This document shows, piece after piece, positions 1 through 7,448 of a DNA stretch of 26,141 bases. Position numbers and translations under genes: made by a program. Position 1 is the first letter of the stretch, and every line of letters starts with the position of its first letter. The notes below the pieces were generated by a model. The model was not told the origin of the DNA and did no database searches. It saw only the letters and a program-made list of their open reading frames with translations. This stretch comes from Nitrospinota bacterium (GTDB taxonomy: Bacteria > Nitrospinota > Nitrospinia > UBA9942): the NCBI GenBank assembly GCA_003489165.1, contig DNJG01000035.1, positions 1 to 26,141 on the forward strand. Direction: 5' to 3'.

Positions 1-341
1 AGACACTTGCCATCAAATGCAAGAGCACGGACATCATCAATAACACAGGCATCATAATGCCATTTGTAAGGCGAAACTATCCATGACCAGCCCAACACCT
101 CACCTTCGCCTATAGTCTGCACCCTGATTGCACCCTTCTCACCACTGTGAATCTCCAGTGCAACCTTGCCTTCGCATAAAAGATAAAACTTTTCTGCCTC
201 TTCACCCTCATGAAAAATATAGCTGCCCTCTGCAAACCTGACATTAGAAACACAGGAAATTAGTATGTGGAGATGATGTTCACTAAGGTCGCTTACAAAA
301 GGGTGATGCCGCAATATTTCCGAAAGGTCCCTTTTTTCCAT
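1..341 (-). CDS. Cyclic nucleotide-binding (Crp-like sensor) domain protein, 3' end outside the window
   Basis: I translated this by hand because the gene runs off the left edge. 113 codons are visible, starting at an ATG preceded by a strong GGGGAGGTG ribosome site. The protein has a cNMP-binding beta-barrel pattern: an N-terminal helix with HHPFVSDLS, then a FAEGSYIFHEGEEAEKFYLL strand block (residues 36-55), then a GEGEVLGWSWIV turn (79-89). The canonical phosphate-binding cassette GE-x-x-x-RSA is not evident, so the ligand may not be cAMP. No DNA-binding domain is visible because the C-terminus is missing. It lies 64 bp downstream of the iron-sulfur subunit on the same strand. From general knowledge, such cNMP-domain proteins often accompany group 3b [NiFe] hydrogenase (sulfhydrogenase) subunits, so the remaining subunits may follow outside the window. 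That is inference. Confidence 0.8.
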   Translation of the reverse strand, partial: MEKRDLSEILRHHPFVSDLSEHHLHILISCVSNVRFAEGSYIFHEGEEAEKFYLLCEGKVALEIHSGEKGAIRVQTIGEGEVLGWSWIVSPYKWHYDACVIDDVRALAFDGKC

Positions 342-362
342 AATCACCTCCCCAAGTAATGA

Positions 363-421
363 CTATTGAATATTGAAAAATATTCCCCTTGTAAATTTTC
401 AATCTTCAATCTTCAATTTTC
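363..421. repeat. Heptad repeat element with inverted arms (ATTGAAT / AATCTTC)
   Basis: The left part carries ATTGAAT and ATTGAAA units. The right part (394-421) carries four 7-bp units, AATTTTC, AATCTTC, AATCTTC and AATTTTC, which are reverse-complement relatives of the left units, so the element could fold as an imperfect hairpin. It overlaps the last codons and stop of the hydrogenase-type subunit and ends just upstream of the ribosome site of the cyclic-nucleotide-binding gene. The same unit recurs at 9481-9546 and 12932-12966. Confidence 0.75.
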
Positions 422-1521
422 AATCGTTTTATCTCCTCAGTAATATCAATACCAACAGGACACCATGTTATACATCGTCCACAACCTACACAGCCTGAAG
501 TCCCGAACTGATCAATCCATGAGGCAAGTTTATGTGTCATCCACTGGCGATAGCGTGCCCTTGATGATGAACGGAAATTACCTCCAAAAACCTTTGCAAA
601 GTCCATAGTAAAGCATGAATCCCATCTCTTCCATCTCTCTGCATTATCACCTGTCAGGTCGGTAACATCCTCAACAGTTGTGCAGAAACAGGTGGGACAT
701 ACCATAGTACAATTAGCACAGGTAAGACATCGGGTTGCAACATCATCCCAATGCCTGCTTTCAAGGTTAGCGTATAACAGTTCTTTTATATCCTTCGTAT
801 CCATTGACTTATTCATCTGTTTGGCAGTTGTCTGAACAAGCTTATTTGCATTTTCTATTTCCGACTGTCCTGCAACAGTATGTGGAATTTTACTCATAAG
901 CTCATTCCCCTTTCCACTGCCAGACTCACCAATAAAATAATGCCCATCTTTATCAATAACCTCCGTAAGTGCTATATCAAATCCATTACCAGCCTTTGGG
1001 CCGCTATTCATTGAGACACAAAAACATGTCCCACCCGCCTGTGTACAGTTGACAGCCACAATAAATATCTTTTCCCTCCTGTTTTTATATACAGTATCAA
1101 TATATTGTCCGTTATTAAAAACCTTATCCTGTATCTTGATAGCCTGAAGCTCACATGGTCTAACACCAATAAAGGCATAATTCGGAACCGATGCATCTTT
1201 AGAATCTGAATTAATCTTAAATGACTTTCCTTTTTTAACTGCTGAAAATAATTTGACCCTTGGGGGGAAAAGAAATCTCTTCCATGAGTATGGGCTTAGG
1301 TTATAACCAAAGTAAGAATTATCACCCCGCCTCTTTAATTTATAAACTGCCGCAGACTGCTCATCAGTCCAACCAATAGGAAGCTCATTGGCAGAGTAAA
1401 TATTATCATATACAATACTGCCTTCCCTGATTGTAGGGCCAACTATTGTATAACCACGGTCTTTTAAAGAATCAAACAATATATTCAACTGTTTTGACTC
1501 TATTTTTAGATGTGATTTCAC
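406..1521 (-). CDS. hydB: 4Fe-4S dicluster protein, sulfhydrogenase/anaerobic sulfite reductase beta-type subunit (HydB/AsrA-like)
   Basis: 371 residues, close to the usual length for the beta subunit of group 3b [NiFe] sulfhydrogenases and for AsrA of anaerobic sulfite reductase. Two ferredoxin-type Cys motifs are visible: C265-x2-C268-x2-C271-x3-C275 with extra C278 and C280, and C344-x2-C347-x2-C350-x3-C354-P. An upstream NCTQAGGTCFCVSM block (C159, C166, C168) is also typical of the family. The role would be electron transfer between a flavin NAD(P)H module and the catalytic subunit in the cytoplasm. Translation starts at GTG with a GAGGA ribosome site six bases upstream. The last residues (RLKIED) and the stop codon are encoded inside a 7-bp repeat array, so the original C-terminus may have been altered. 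No hydrogenase large subunit is in the window. The hydrogenase assignment over AsrA rests mainly on the adjacent cNMP-domain gene. Confidence 0.8.
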   Translation of the reverse strand: MKSHLKIESKQLNILFDSLKDRGYTIVGPTIREGSIVYDNIYSANELPIGWTDEQSAAVYKLKRRGDNSYFGYNLSPYSWKRFLFPPRVKLFSAVKKGKSFKINSDSKDASVPNYAFIGVRPCELQAIKIQDKVFNNGQYIDTVYKNRREKIFIVAVNCTQAGGTCFCVSMNSGPKAGNGFDIALTEVIDKDGHYFIGESGSGKGNELMSKIPHTVAGQSEIENANKLVQTTAKQMNKSMDTKDIKELLYANLESRHWDDVATRCLTCANCTMVCPTCFCTTVEDVTDLTGDNAERWKRWDSCFTMDFAKVFGGNFRSSSRARYRQWMTHKLASWIDQFGTSGCVGCGRCITWCPVGIDITEEIKRLKIED

Positions 1522-1558
1522 TATTTCCTCTTTTCTCCTTAATCTTTTTTATTTTTGT

Positions 1559-1591
1559 CTTTCTCTGTGCCTCTGCGTCTCTGTGGTTAAA
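1559..1591. repeat. Intergenic CTCTGTGCCTCTGCGTCTCTG repeat
   Basis: A 33-bp stretch reading CTTTCTCTGTGCC followed by TCTGCGTCTCTGTGGTTAAA fills the gap between two minus-strand genes, starting right after the stop codon of the upstream one. It has internal TCTGTG/TCTGCG/TCTGTG repetition with a period near 8-9 bp. It resembles, from memory, a short repeat scattered through intergenic DNA of many unrelated bacteria. Only one copy is in this window. Confidence 0.5.
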
Positions 1592-1592
1592 A

Positions 1593-2243
1593 TCAGGTTT
1601 TGTTTTTATCTGCCTTTTTACCCTGAATCTTTAAGGCAGCATCTACTTCTACCGCTGTAGCATAACCAAGCTTGATGAGAAGTTGTCCTATCAGAGGACG
1701 ATCGGGATTCTTTTTTTGTTCATTGAGTGCTATATCTATATGCTCACTGGTAACAGAGCGGGAAACAAAATTAATCAAAATCTCACCGAGCTTCATAGGT
1801 TTCTTTTTTGGCTTATATGTTTCTTCAACAACTTCCTCTTTATACTGATTTGCATCTTTAAGCCTCTTTGAAATGGCACCAACTCCTGATGCAGATGCAC
1901 TAAAGAGAGAGCGGATTATGGAAAAAGAGATATTGAAAAGGAATTTTAAAATCCATAAAAGTAAAAAGAGTGATATAGGAATGACAATTGCCCCTGCTAT
2001 GATTATAAGATTACGAGAAGCCTTGTCAGTCTGGCTGTCAAGAATTTCCTGTATATGCTTTTTTTCATTTTTTACTGCCTCTTCAATCTCGCTTATAAAA
2101 CCTTTCCCTTCTTCTGATACAGAGACAAATTGGCTTGTATCTTCATTTAAGGAGAAAACTTGTGGGGGAAATAGATAGAAGAAAGTACTTATTAAAATTA
2201 CATGAAAAAAGGTATTTATTTTATACATTCCAGCTTTTTTCAT
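1593..2243 (-). CDS. Exported/membrane-anchored protein with C-terminal GspE/MshE N-terminal-like domain
   Basis: 216 residues. An N-terminal signal-like hydrophobic stretch (about residues 9-30, ending QVFS) is followed by a polar segment (31-76), a strong membrane span (about 78-108) and a linker. The C-terminal 65 residues begin MKLGEILIN and include a GQLLIKLGYATAVEVDAALKIQ motif. That pattern is the type II secretion/pilus ATPase N-terminal (MshEN-like) fold, normally fused to an ATPase and in some proteins a c-di-GMP sensor. Here there is no ATPase, so the domain hangs from a membrane anchor. It sits 50 bp downstream of the MacB-type permease and probably shares its transcript. The start could be Met1 or Met6; neither has a clear ribosome site. 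Function is unknown and the domain call is by pattern only. Confidence 0.65.
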   Translation of the reverse strand: MKKAGMYKINTFFHVILISTFFYLFPPQVFSLNEDTSQFVSVSEEGKGFISEIEEAVKNEKKHIQEILDSQTDKASRNLIIIAGAIVIPISLFLLLWILKFLFNISFSIIRSLFSASASGVGAISKRLKDANQYKEEVVEETYKPKKKPMKLGEILINFVSRSVTSEHIDIALNEQKKNPDRPLIGQLLIKLGYATAVEVDAALKIQGKKADKNKT

Positions 2244-2293
2244 GAGGGAAGTATAGCACTAAAAAAAATACAGTCAAAACATAAAGTAGGGGG

Positions 2294-3493
2294 TTACTCA
2301 TACATTAATGCCTCAACCGGATTTAACTTTGCCGCCTTCTGGGCAGGGAATGCGCCAAAAAATATCCCAACTGCAACAGAAAATGAGAATGCAAGAACCA
2401 CAGACCACAATGATACCTTTACAGGCACAACCGGAAAGAAAAAGGTGATTGCATAGGCAATCCCAGCCCCAAAGAGAATACCGATAATTCCCCCGAATGA
2501 GCTGATAATTGTAGATTCAAAGAGAAACTGTTTAAGTATATCACTATTCTGGGCGCCTATTGCCTTTCTGATTCCAATTTCTTTCGTTCTCTCCTGAACA
2601 GAGACGAGCATGATATTCATTATTCCGATACCACCGACAATGAGAGATATCCCTGCTATTGCACCTATAACATAGGTCAGAACTTTTAGGATTGTATTCA
2701 GCGTAGAAAGAAGGCTCGCCTGTGTGACTACAGAAAAATCCTCCTTGTTGTCATGACGCTTCTTAAGAATCTGTATTATCTCCTCTTTTGCCATCTCCAC
2801 TTTCTCGGCGTTTAAAGCCTCTGCAAGTATCTCAGTCATTTTATCCGTATCAAAGAGGTCCTGAGCAGATTTTAGGGGAATAAAAACAAGGTCATCAATA
2901 TCAAAACCAAAGGAGAGCCCTTTTTTTTCCATAATCCCCACAATACGATATTTTACACCGGAGAGCCAGACCATCTTCCCCAGAGGGTTTTCATCTTCAA
3001 AGAGCTCTTTTTTGACTGTCCTCCCTATCACGGCAACCTTCCTGTGAAATTCCACATCTTCATCTGATACAAATGAGCCAATCTCCACATGGAGATTCCG
3101 CACATCCTGAAAAGAATTTGTAACGCCAAGTGTAAGAATGTCACGACTGCGGTTTATGTATTTAACCTTTGCAGTACCTATAACAATCGGGGCCACATCC
3201 TTCAGAGTAAACGCATTCCTCTTCAGATGCATCGTATCATCGTATATTAATTTTCTTGTTGTTGAGCTTTGCGGCGGGGCGTGGCCTGTTGTCTCCGTCT
3301 TCCCTGGTGTTATGACCAGCAGGTTTGTCCCAACCCCCATCAATTCCTGTGATACATACTGCCTCGTCCCTTCACCAAGAGAGACAAGGAGGATAACCGA
3401 TGCCACACCTATCACAACCCCCAGCATGGTGAGAAAGGAACGAACCTTGTTAAGGATAATACTCTCAAAAGCCATGAAAATGATGTCAAGCAT
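2294..3493 (-). CDS. MacB-like ABC transporter permease (MacB_PCD + FtsX domains)
   Basis: 399 residues with the MacB/FtsX layout: a cytoplasmic helix and first membrane span (about 12-38, with the MLGVVIGVASVILLVSLGEG pattern), a large periplasmic domain (about 40-270), and three C-terminal spans (about 275-385) including GGIGIMNIMLVSVQERTKEIGIRKAIGA. The last block is the coupling region that contacts the ATPase. The C-terminus ends in NPVEALMYE, the usual ending of this family. It forms a split MacB with the ATPase encoded 77 bp upstream and the adaptor gene beyond that, so it probably exports a peptide, lipid or drug-like compound with an outer-membrane channel encoded elsewhere. The gap to the ATPase gene is filled by short repeats. 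Confidence 0.92.
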   Translation of the reverse strand: MLDIIFMAFESIILNKVRSFLTMLGVVIGVASVILLVSLGEGTRQYVSQELMGVGTNLLVITPGKTETTGHAPPQSSTTRKLIYDDTMHLKRNAFTLKDVAPIVIGTAKVKYINRSRDILTLGVTNSFQDVRNLHVEIGSFVSDEDVEFHRKVAVIGRTVKKELFEDENPLGKMVWLSGVKYRIVGIMEKKGLSFGFDIDDLVFIPLKSAQDLFDTDKMTEILAEALNAEKVEMAKEEIIQILKKRHDNKEDFSVVTQASLLSTLNTILKVLTYVIGAIAGISLIVGGIGIMNIMLVSVQERTKEIGIRKAIGAQNSDILKQFLFESTIISSFGGIIGILFGAGIAYAITFFFPVVPVKVSLWSVVLAFSFSVAVGIFFGAFPAQKAAKLNPVEALMYE

Positions 3494-3499
3494 ACATAA

Positions 3500-3571
3500 G
3501 AATTTACGACTTTAGATTTTAATACCCCGCTTCATGGGTGCCACGAATTTGTAAATTGCAATTCGTAAATC
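3500..3571. repeat. Short heptad-type intergenic repeat (ATTTACG / AATTGCA / ATTTACA / AATTCGT)
   Basis: On the minus strand, positions 3570-3543 read as four consecutive 7-bp units: ATTTACG, AATTGCA, ATTTACA and AATTCGT. A related GAATTTACGACTTTAG stretch sits at 3500-3515. The block fills the gap between the MacB-like ATPase and permease genes and begins at the ATPase stop codon. It contains no ribosome site or gene. Confidence 0.55.
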
Positions 3572-4275
3572 TATCCTTTCTTTGTTCTTCTCATTTCTAT
3601 GTCACTCACTATCTCACCGTCAAAAACAGTTACAATACGCCCTCCCCTCTCAGCAACCATCTCATTATGGGTAACTATGAGTATTGTCCCTCCATCCCCA
3701 TATATCCCGTCAAAAATCTTTAAAATATCTTCTCCTGTCTTAGAATCCAGATTTCCTGTAGGCTCATCTGCAAGAATAATAGATGGATTTGTAACTATTG
3801 CCCTGGCTATTGCAGTCCTCTGCTTCTCCCCTCCTGAAAGCTCAGCAGGGGAATGGGTCAGCCTATGCTCAAGCCCGACACGGGCTAAGGAATTCCTCGC
3901 AAGACTGGAGCGCTCGCTGGCTGGAATGCCAAGATAAAAAAGAGGCAGCTCAACATTTTTAAGAATAGACAATCTCGGAATTAAATTAAATGACTGAAAG
4001 ATAAACCCTATTTTTCCGCCCCTTATCTCAGCAAGCTCCAAATCTGAAAGCTCCTCAACCAGATGCCCATCAAAATAATATGAGCCTCTGTCTGCCCTGT
4101 CCAGGCACCCGACAATATGCATCAACGTTGATTTTCCCGACCCGGATGGTCCCTTGATCACTACATACTGGTTTTTAATTACAGCAAGATTTATATTCTT
4201 GAGGGCTGGCACCTCCACATGTCCGATATGATAACTTTTAAACAGGTTTTTTATCTCTATTACCTTTTTGTCCAT
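3571..4275 (-). CDS. MacB/LolD-type ABC transporter ATP-binding protein
   Basis: 234 residues, the standard length for LolD/MacB-type ATPases. Visible motifs are Walker A GPSGSGKST (42-50), Q-loop FQSFNL (93-98), signature LSGGEKQR (146-153), Walker B IILADEPTGNLDS (166-178) and the H-loop THNE. It energises the neighbouring MacB-like permease from the cytoplasmic side. It starts 15 bp after the adaptor gene stop, so the two are co-transcribed; a GGGG run serves as a weak ribosome site. Canonical MacB fuses ATPase and permease; here they are separate genes, as in YknY/YknZ-type systems. Confidence 0.93.
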   Translation of the reverse strand: MDKKVIEIKNLFKSYHIGHVEVPALKNINLAVIKNQYVVIKGPSGSGKSTLMHIVGCLDRADRGSYYFDGHLVEELSDLELAEIRGGKIGFIFQSFNLIPRLSILKNVELPLFYLGIPASERSSLARNSLARVGLEHRLTHSPAELSGGEKQRTAIARAIVTNPSIILADEPTGNLDSKTGEDILKIFDGIYGDGGTILIVTHNEMVAERGGRIVTVFDGEIVSDIEMRRTKKG

Positions 4276-4290
4276 TTACCCCACATATAC

Positions 4291-5547
4291 TCATTCATTC
4301 TTTACCACAACACGGCTCCCTTCCTTCAGGTTAAGAATATCTACGGAGGAGATTATTTCCTCTCCTTCCCTCAATCCTTCCTCAACAACTGTAAAATCCC
4401 AATTTGAAAGCCCGAGACTGAGAGGTTTGCTTTTCACAATCCCGTCCTCAACAATGAATACATGTTTTTTTTCACCCCTCCCCATGAGCAGATTTGTCGG
4501 AACGAGCAATGCATCTGGTATTTTATCCACAAGAATCTCAATATCACATGACATGCCAGGTCTGAGTATCTCTTCATGATGGTCTATTGATATCTTAATA
4601 GCTACTGTCCTCCCCTCCAGTTTTTCTTCGGAAACAGTCGGGGATATCTCATATATCTTTCCTATAAACTTTTTGTTAGGAAATGCATCAATTGTAATCT
4701 TCACCTCCTGCCCGATACGAATCTTATATATATCAGCCTCATCAATTGGTGCATGTATATATAGAAGGCTATCATCTATAATTTCTGCCAGTGCCACACC
4801 CGGGAGAACCATCTCCCCCAATTCAACTTTTTTTGAGGACACAATCCCATCAAAAGGGGCTGTAATCTTCAGGTAATCCTTCTGAATGACTGCTATTCTG
4901 AGAGATTCCTCCAGATGCTCTATCTCTGCCTTTGCGGCTAACATCTCTTTCTCTTTAAGGATAACCCCTTCACGGCTTACAAGTGCAGACTCATAGGCTG
5001 CACTTGCCACATCATAATTTCTGACTGCAATATCTAATTGCTGATTGGAAATTATCCCCTGTCTCTCCATATCCTGTACCCTGCGAAGTGCAGCTGATGC
5101 CTCTTTACGATTTGCCTCAGTTTCAAGAATCTTTGAATTTACAAGTTTTTTTTCCACTTCAAAGGCAGCCTTTGCCTGCTCGTATCTAACCTTTGCAAGA
5201 GAAAGGCTTGCTTCAACCATTTTTACATTTGCAAGTGCCTCCTCAGGGTCTAATGTGATAATCTCCTCTCTTCCTTTCACCTTATCACCCTCATTAAAAT
5301 TTATTCTGATGACTCGCCCATTTATTCTTGAAGATACCTTTGCAGCCCTGTCAGTTTTTATGGTCCCAGATGATGTAGATGTAACGGTGTAGAGAAAAAG
5401 TCTACGGCTGACCTTCCTTGTCTGAACTTGTATAATGGTTGACTTTTGATAATAGAGGTATCCCCCTGTCCCGACGGCAAGAAGAATAAAAAGAATGAGT
5501 AAAGCTCTCATAATTTTCTGTTGAAAAGTCTTTTTTCTTTTCTGCAT
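4291..5547 (-). CDS. RND/MacA-type periplasmic adaptor (HlyD-family) subunit
   Basis: 418 residues. An N-terminal membrane anchor (about 10-28) is followed by a first lipoyl half (about 70-105, INGRVIRINFNEGDKVKG), a long alpha-helical hairpin (about 105-225, Ala/Glu/Lys-rich), the second lipoyl half (ITAPFDGIVSSKKVELGEMV) and a beta-barrel domain (IHAPIDEADIYKIRIGQEV). This order defines periplasmic adaptors that bridge an inner-membrane pump to a TolC-like channel. It is the first gene of the adaptor-ATPase-permease set. The ATG has no recognisable ribosome site and the 175 bp upstream is very AT-rich. Confidence 0.92.
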   Translation of the reverse strand: MQKRKKTFQQKIMRALLILFILLAVGTGGYLYYQKSTIIQVQTRKVSRRLFLYTVTSTSSGTIKTDRAAKVSSRINGRVIRINFNEGDKVKGREEIITLDPEEALANVKMVEASLSLAKVRYEQAKAAFEVEKKLVNSKILETEANRKEASAALRRVQDMERQGIISNQQLDIAVRNYDVASAAYESALVSREGVILKEKEMLAAKAEIEHLEESLRIAVIQKDYLKITAPFDGIVSSKKVELGEMVLPGVALAEIIDDSLLYIHAPIDEADIYKIRIGQEVKITIDAFPNKKFIGKIYEISPTVSEEKLEGRTVAIKISIDHHEEILRPGMSCDIEILVDKIPDALLVPTNLLMGRGEKKHVFIVEDGIVKSKPLSLGLSNWDFTVVEEGLREGEEIISSVDILNLKEGSRVVVKNE

Positions 5548-5722
5548 AATAAATAATCAGAAAACAGCAAAATTTTATAAATAGAATTTTTTTATTTAGT
5601 ACCGTTACAACCTGAAATGAGATTTTAAGTTTAGCAGTATTTTGGAACAGACTCTACCAAATATTTAAAAAAATATTTAAAAATATAAAATTTATCCCTT
5701 ACATAAGACTTATATGCGTGAG
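5548..5722. other. AT-rich intergenic region upstream of the adaptor operon
   Basis: 175 bp separate the end of the small membrane protein gene from the adaptor gene, both on the minus strand. It holds A/T runs and an AAATATTT inverted repeat around 5660-5680, but no convincing -35/-10 pair and no terminator hairpin. The adaptor operon promoter is probably here, but I cannot place it. Confidence 0.4.
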
Positions 5723-6337
5723 TTACCAGTATTTCAGACTCCCCTCTTTTATATCAATACTCTTAAACAGCCACCTCTTGCCCCCCATTTCTTCAAATGA
5801 TGACCTTATAACATTTTTACTGTGGACCATCCTGACTAAATATATAACACTCTTAATTCTTTCATGAAAGTTAGGTGCCATATCTATATTGGTATATTCC
5901 ACTTCAACCTCCATGAGGGCATCAATCCTTTCCCTTATCGGGGATGTAGGATTCTCTATGTCCCTTACCATCTCTATCTTATTTATCCTGTATTTCATAT
6001 CCTTGACCATCAGAAATTTCTCTGACCAAAATTCTTTTATATTGTCCATCAATTTTGCCTCTTCATACAGATCCTTTTGTTCTTTATATATCTCTTTAAT
6101 CTGAGCCTCCATAGTCTCAGGGTATTTCGTTGTAACTGCAATCCTCCTCTGAGAATGGGCATGATATTTAAAGATAGTATCAAAATCTTTATTAACTATC
6201 GCATTAATGTATGTATCCAGACTCTTCTTTATTGCCCTTTCTTTTCCTTTACTGGCAAGAAGAAATGCAGTTAGAATTACTGCAATTAAAACGGCAAGTA
6301 TTATTAAAATTCTCTTTTTATTATTAATAGACTTCAT
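5723..6337 (-). CDS. Membrane-anchored protein of unknown function, cytochrome b operon
   Basis: 204 residues. One N-terminal membrane span (about 9-28) after a basic start points to an inner-membrane anchor with the rest outside. The soluble part begins with KKSLDTYINAIVNKDFDTIFKYH, a helix pattern like NTF2/SnoaL-type or DUF4878-type folds, followed by a charged helix (80-110) and beta-rich C-terminal strands ending GKRWLFKSIDIKEGSLKYW. No Cys or heme motif is present. It overlaps the end of the cytochrome b gene by 14 bp (ATG inside the last codons), so it is translationally coupled and may be an accessory of that cytochrome. The family resemblance is weak and the function is not known. 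Confidence 0.7.
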   Translation of the reverse strand: MKSINNKKRILIILAVLIAVILTAFLLASKGKERAIKKSLDTYINAIVNKDFDTIFKYHAHSQRRIAVTTKYPETMEAQIKEIYKEQKDLYEEAKLMDNIKEFWSEKFLMVKDMKYRINKIEMVRDIENPTSPIRERIDALMEVEVEYTNIDMAPNFHERIKSVIYLVRMVHSKNVIRSSFEEMGGKRWLFKSIDIKEGSLKYW

Positions 6338-7448
6338 CGGGATAAAACCAGTGCCCCATCATCCATAAATTATCATTTAAATTTGGCAGGGCATTCCTGT
6401 CTTTAAATTCCTTTGGAGGAACCCCCATCCTGAAACCGCTTTTCAGGTGATGACAGCCGTTACACCCGAGGGTGGGAGACATGTATGAACCACGATAAAC
6501 AAGTGCAGCAATTGCAAAAAATATTAATAATACCACTACACCCTTTATAAGCTTTCTGAATCTGCTCTTCTTTAAGAAATCCCACCCTTCCGGCACCTTT
6601 TTGCCTCTATAGAGATAAGGCAGTATGGAAAGAATCACAAATAGTAGGGAAGGCAGTATTATTGATAAAATTAATACTACTTTGCCCTTAAAATACATAA
6701 GGGGTAAAAGCAATATCAGAAAATACCATTCAGGGGCTGGTATATATCTTCCTTCAAGAGGCAAAGGTATCTCCTGAGGATCATTCGAAGGTATTGTAAC
6801 ATATTTTGAGAGAACTATTACAGCTATGATAAATGGAAGTGATAATAAGGTATGTCTCAATATATATGTAAACACTCCTCTCTTCCTCATCTTGTCCAAA
6901 AAATGATAATCAATGAGTATAAGGGTGATAATGGGTAATATTAAAATGTGTATTACCTGATACCTCGGCAATGTAAAGCTATCTATAAAAAATGCCTTTA
7001 GACTGCTTCCAATCCTTGGAATAAATTCAAAATAGTTTGGGATTATCTCCATAAACCAGTAACCCTTCCACTCCCACGGAAGTATTAAACCTGTTACTAC
7101 CAGCAAAAATATCGGGAGTAAAAGGAGTATGCCTGTAAGCCAAAGCACTCTCTTGGCAGGATTAAAAAAATCCCATCTCAATGTACACCTTATGAGATGA
7201 ATAATAACAGCGAGAAAAAGGAGAAAGGCTGCCCATCTATGAATATTCCTTAAAAGGCTGCCTCCTGTAACATCATTTGTAAGATACTGAACACTCTTAT
7301 AGGCATTATCAAGCGCAGGGTCGTAAAAAAATATAAGAAATATACCTGTCAATAACTGGAGGATTACCAAAAGTAATGACAACCCGCCAAAATAATGTCT
7401 AAAGTGAACCTTCTCTGAAAAAAAAAATGATAAAAATTTACCTTTCAT
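6324..7448 (-). CDS. Single-chain cytochrome b6/subunit IV with C-terminal heme-c motif
   Basis: I start this at the ATG whose A is at 7448, which overlaps the aroC stop as ATGA. The open frame continues upstream, but those 38 residues lie in aroC sequence and are non-hydrophobic. The 374-residue protein has about eight to nine membrane spans. Heme b ligands fit H70/H84 (14 apart) and H167/H182 (15 apart); the second spacing is the cytochrome b6 type. The subunit IV quinol-site motif PEWYF is at 239-243. The C-terminus carries CNGCH (C329, C332, H333), a single heme-c site. No Cys near the N-terminus matches the one that binds heme ci in plastid b6. It would be the quinol-oxidising core of a bc/b6f-like complex, but no Rieske gene is in the window. 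Its place after aroC is unusual. Confidence 0.87.
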   Translation of the reverse strand: MKGKFLSFFFSEKVHFRHYFGGLSLLLVILQLLTGIFLIFFYDPALDNAYKSVQYLTNDVTGGSLLRNIHRWAAFLLFLAVIIHLIRCTLRWDFFNPAKRVLWLTGILLLLPIFLLVVTGLILPWEWKGYWFMEIIPNYFEFIPRIGSSLKAFFIDSFTLPRYQVIHILILPIITLILIDYHFLDKMRKRGVFTYILRHTLLSLPFIIAVIVLSKYVTIPSNDPQEIPLPLEGRYIPAPEWYFLILLLPLMYFKGKVVLILSIILPSLLFVILSILPYLYRGKKVPEGWDFLKKSRFRKLIKGVVVLLIFFAIAALVYRGSYMSPTLGCNGCHHLKSGFRMGVPPKEFKDRNALPNLNDNLWMMGHWFYPDEVY

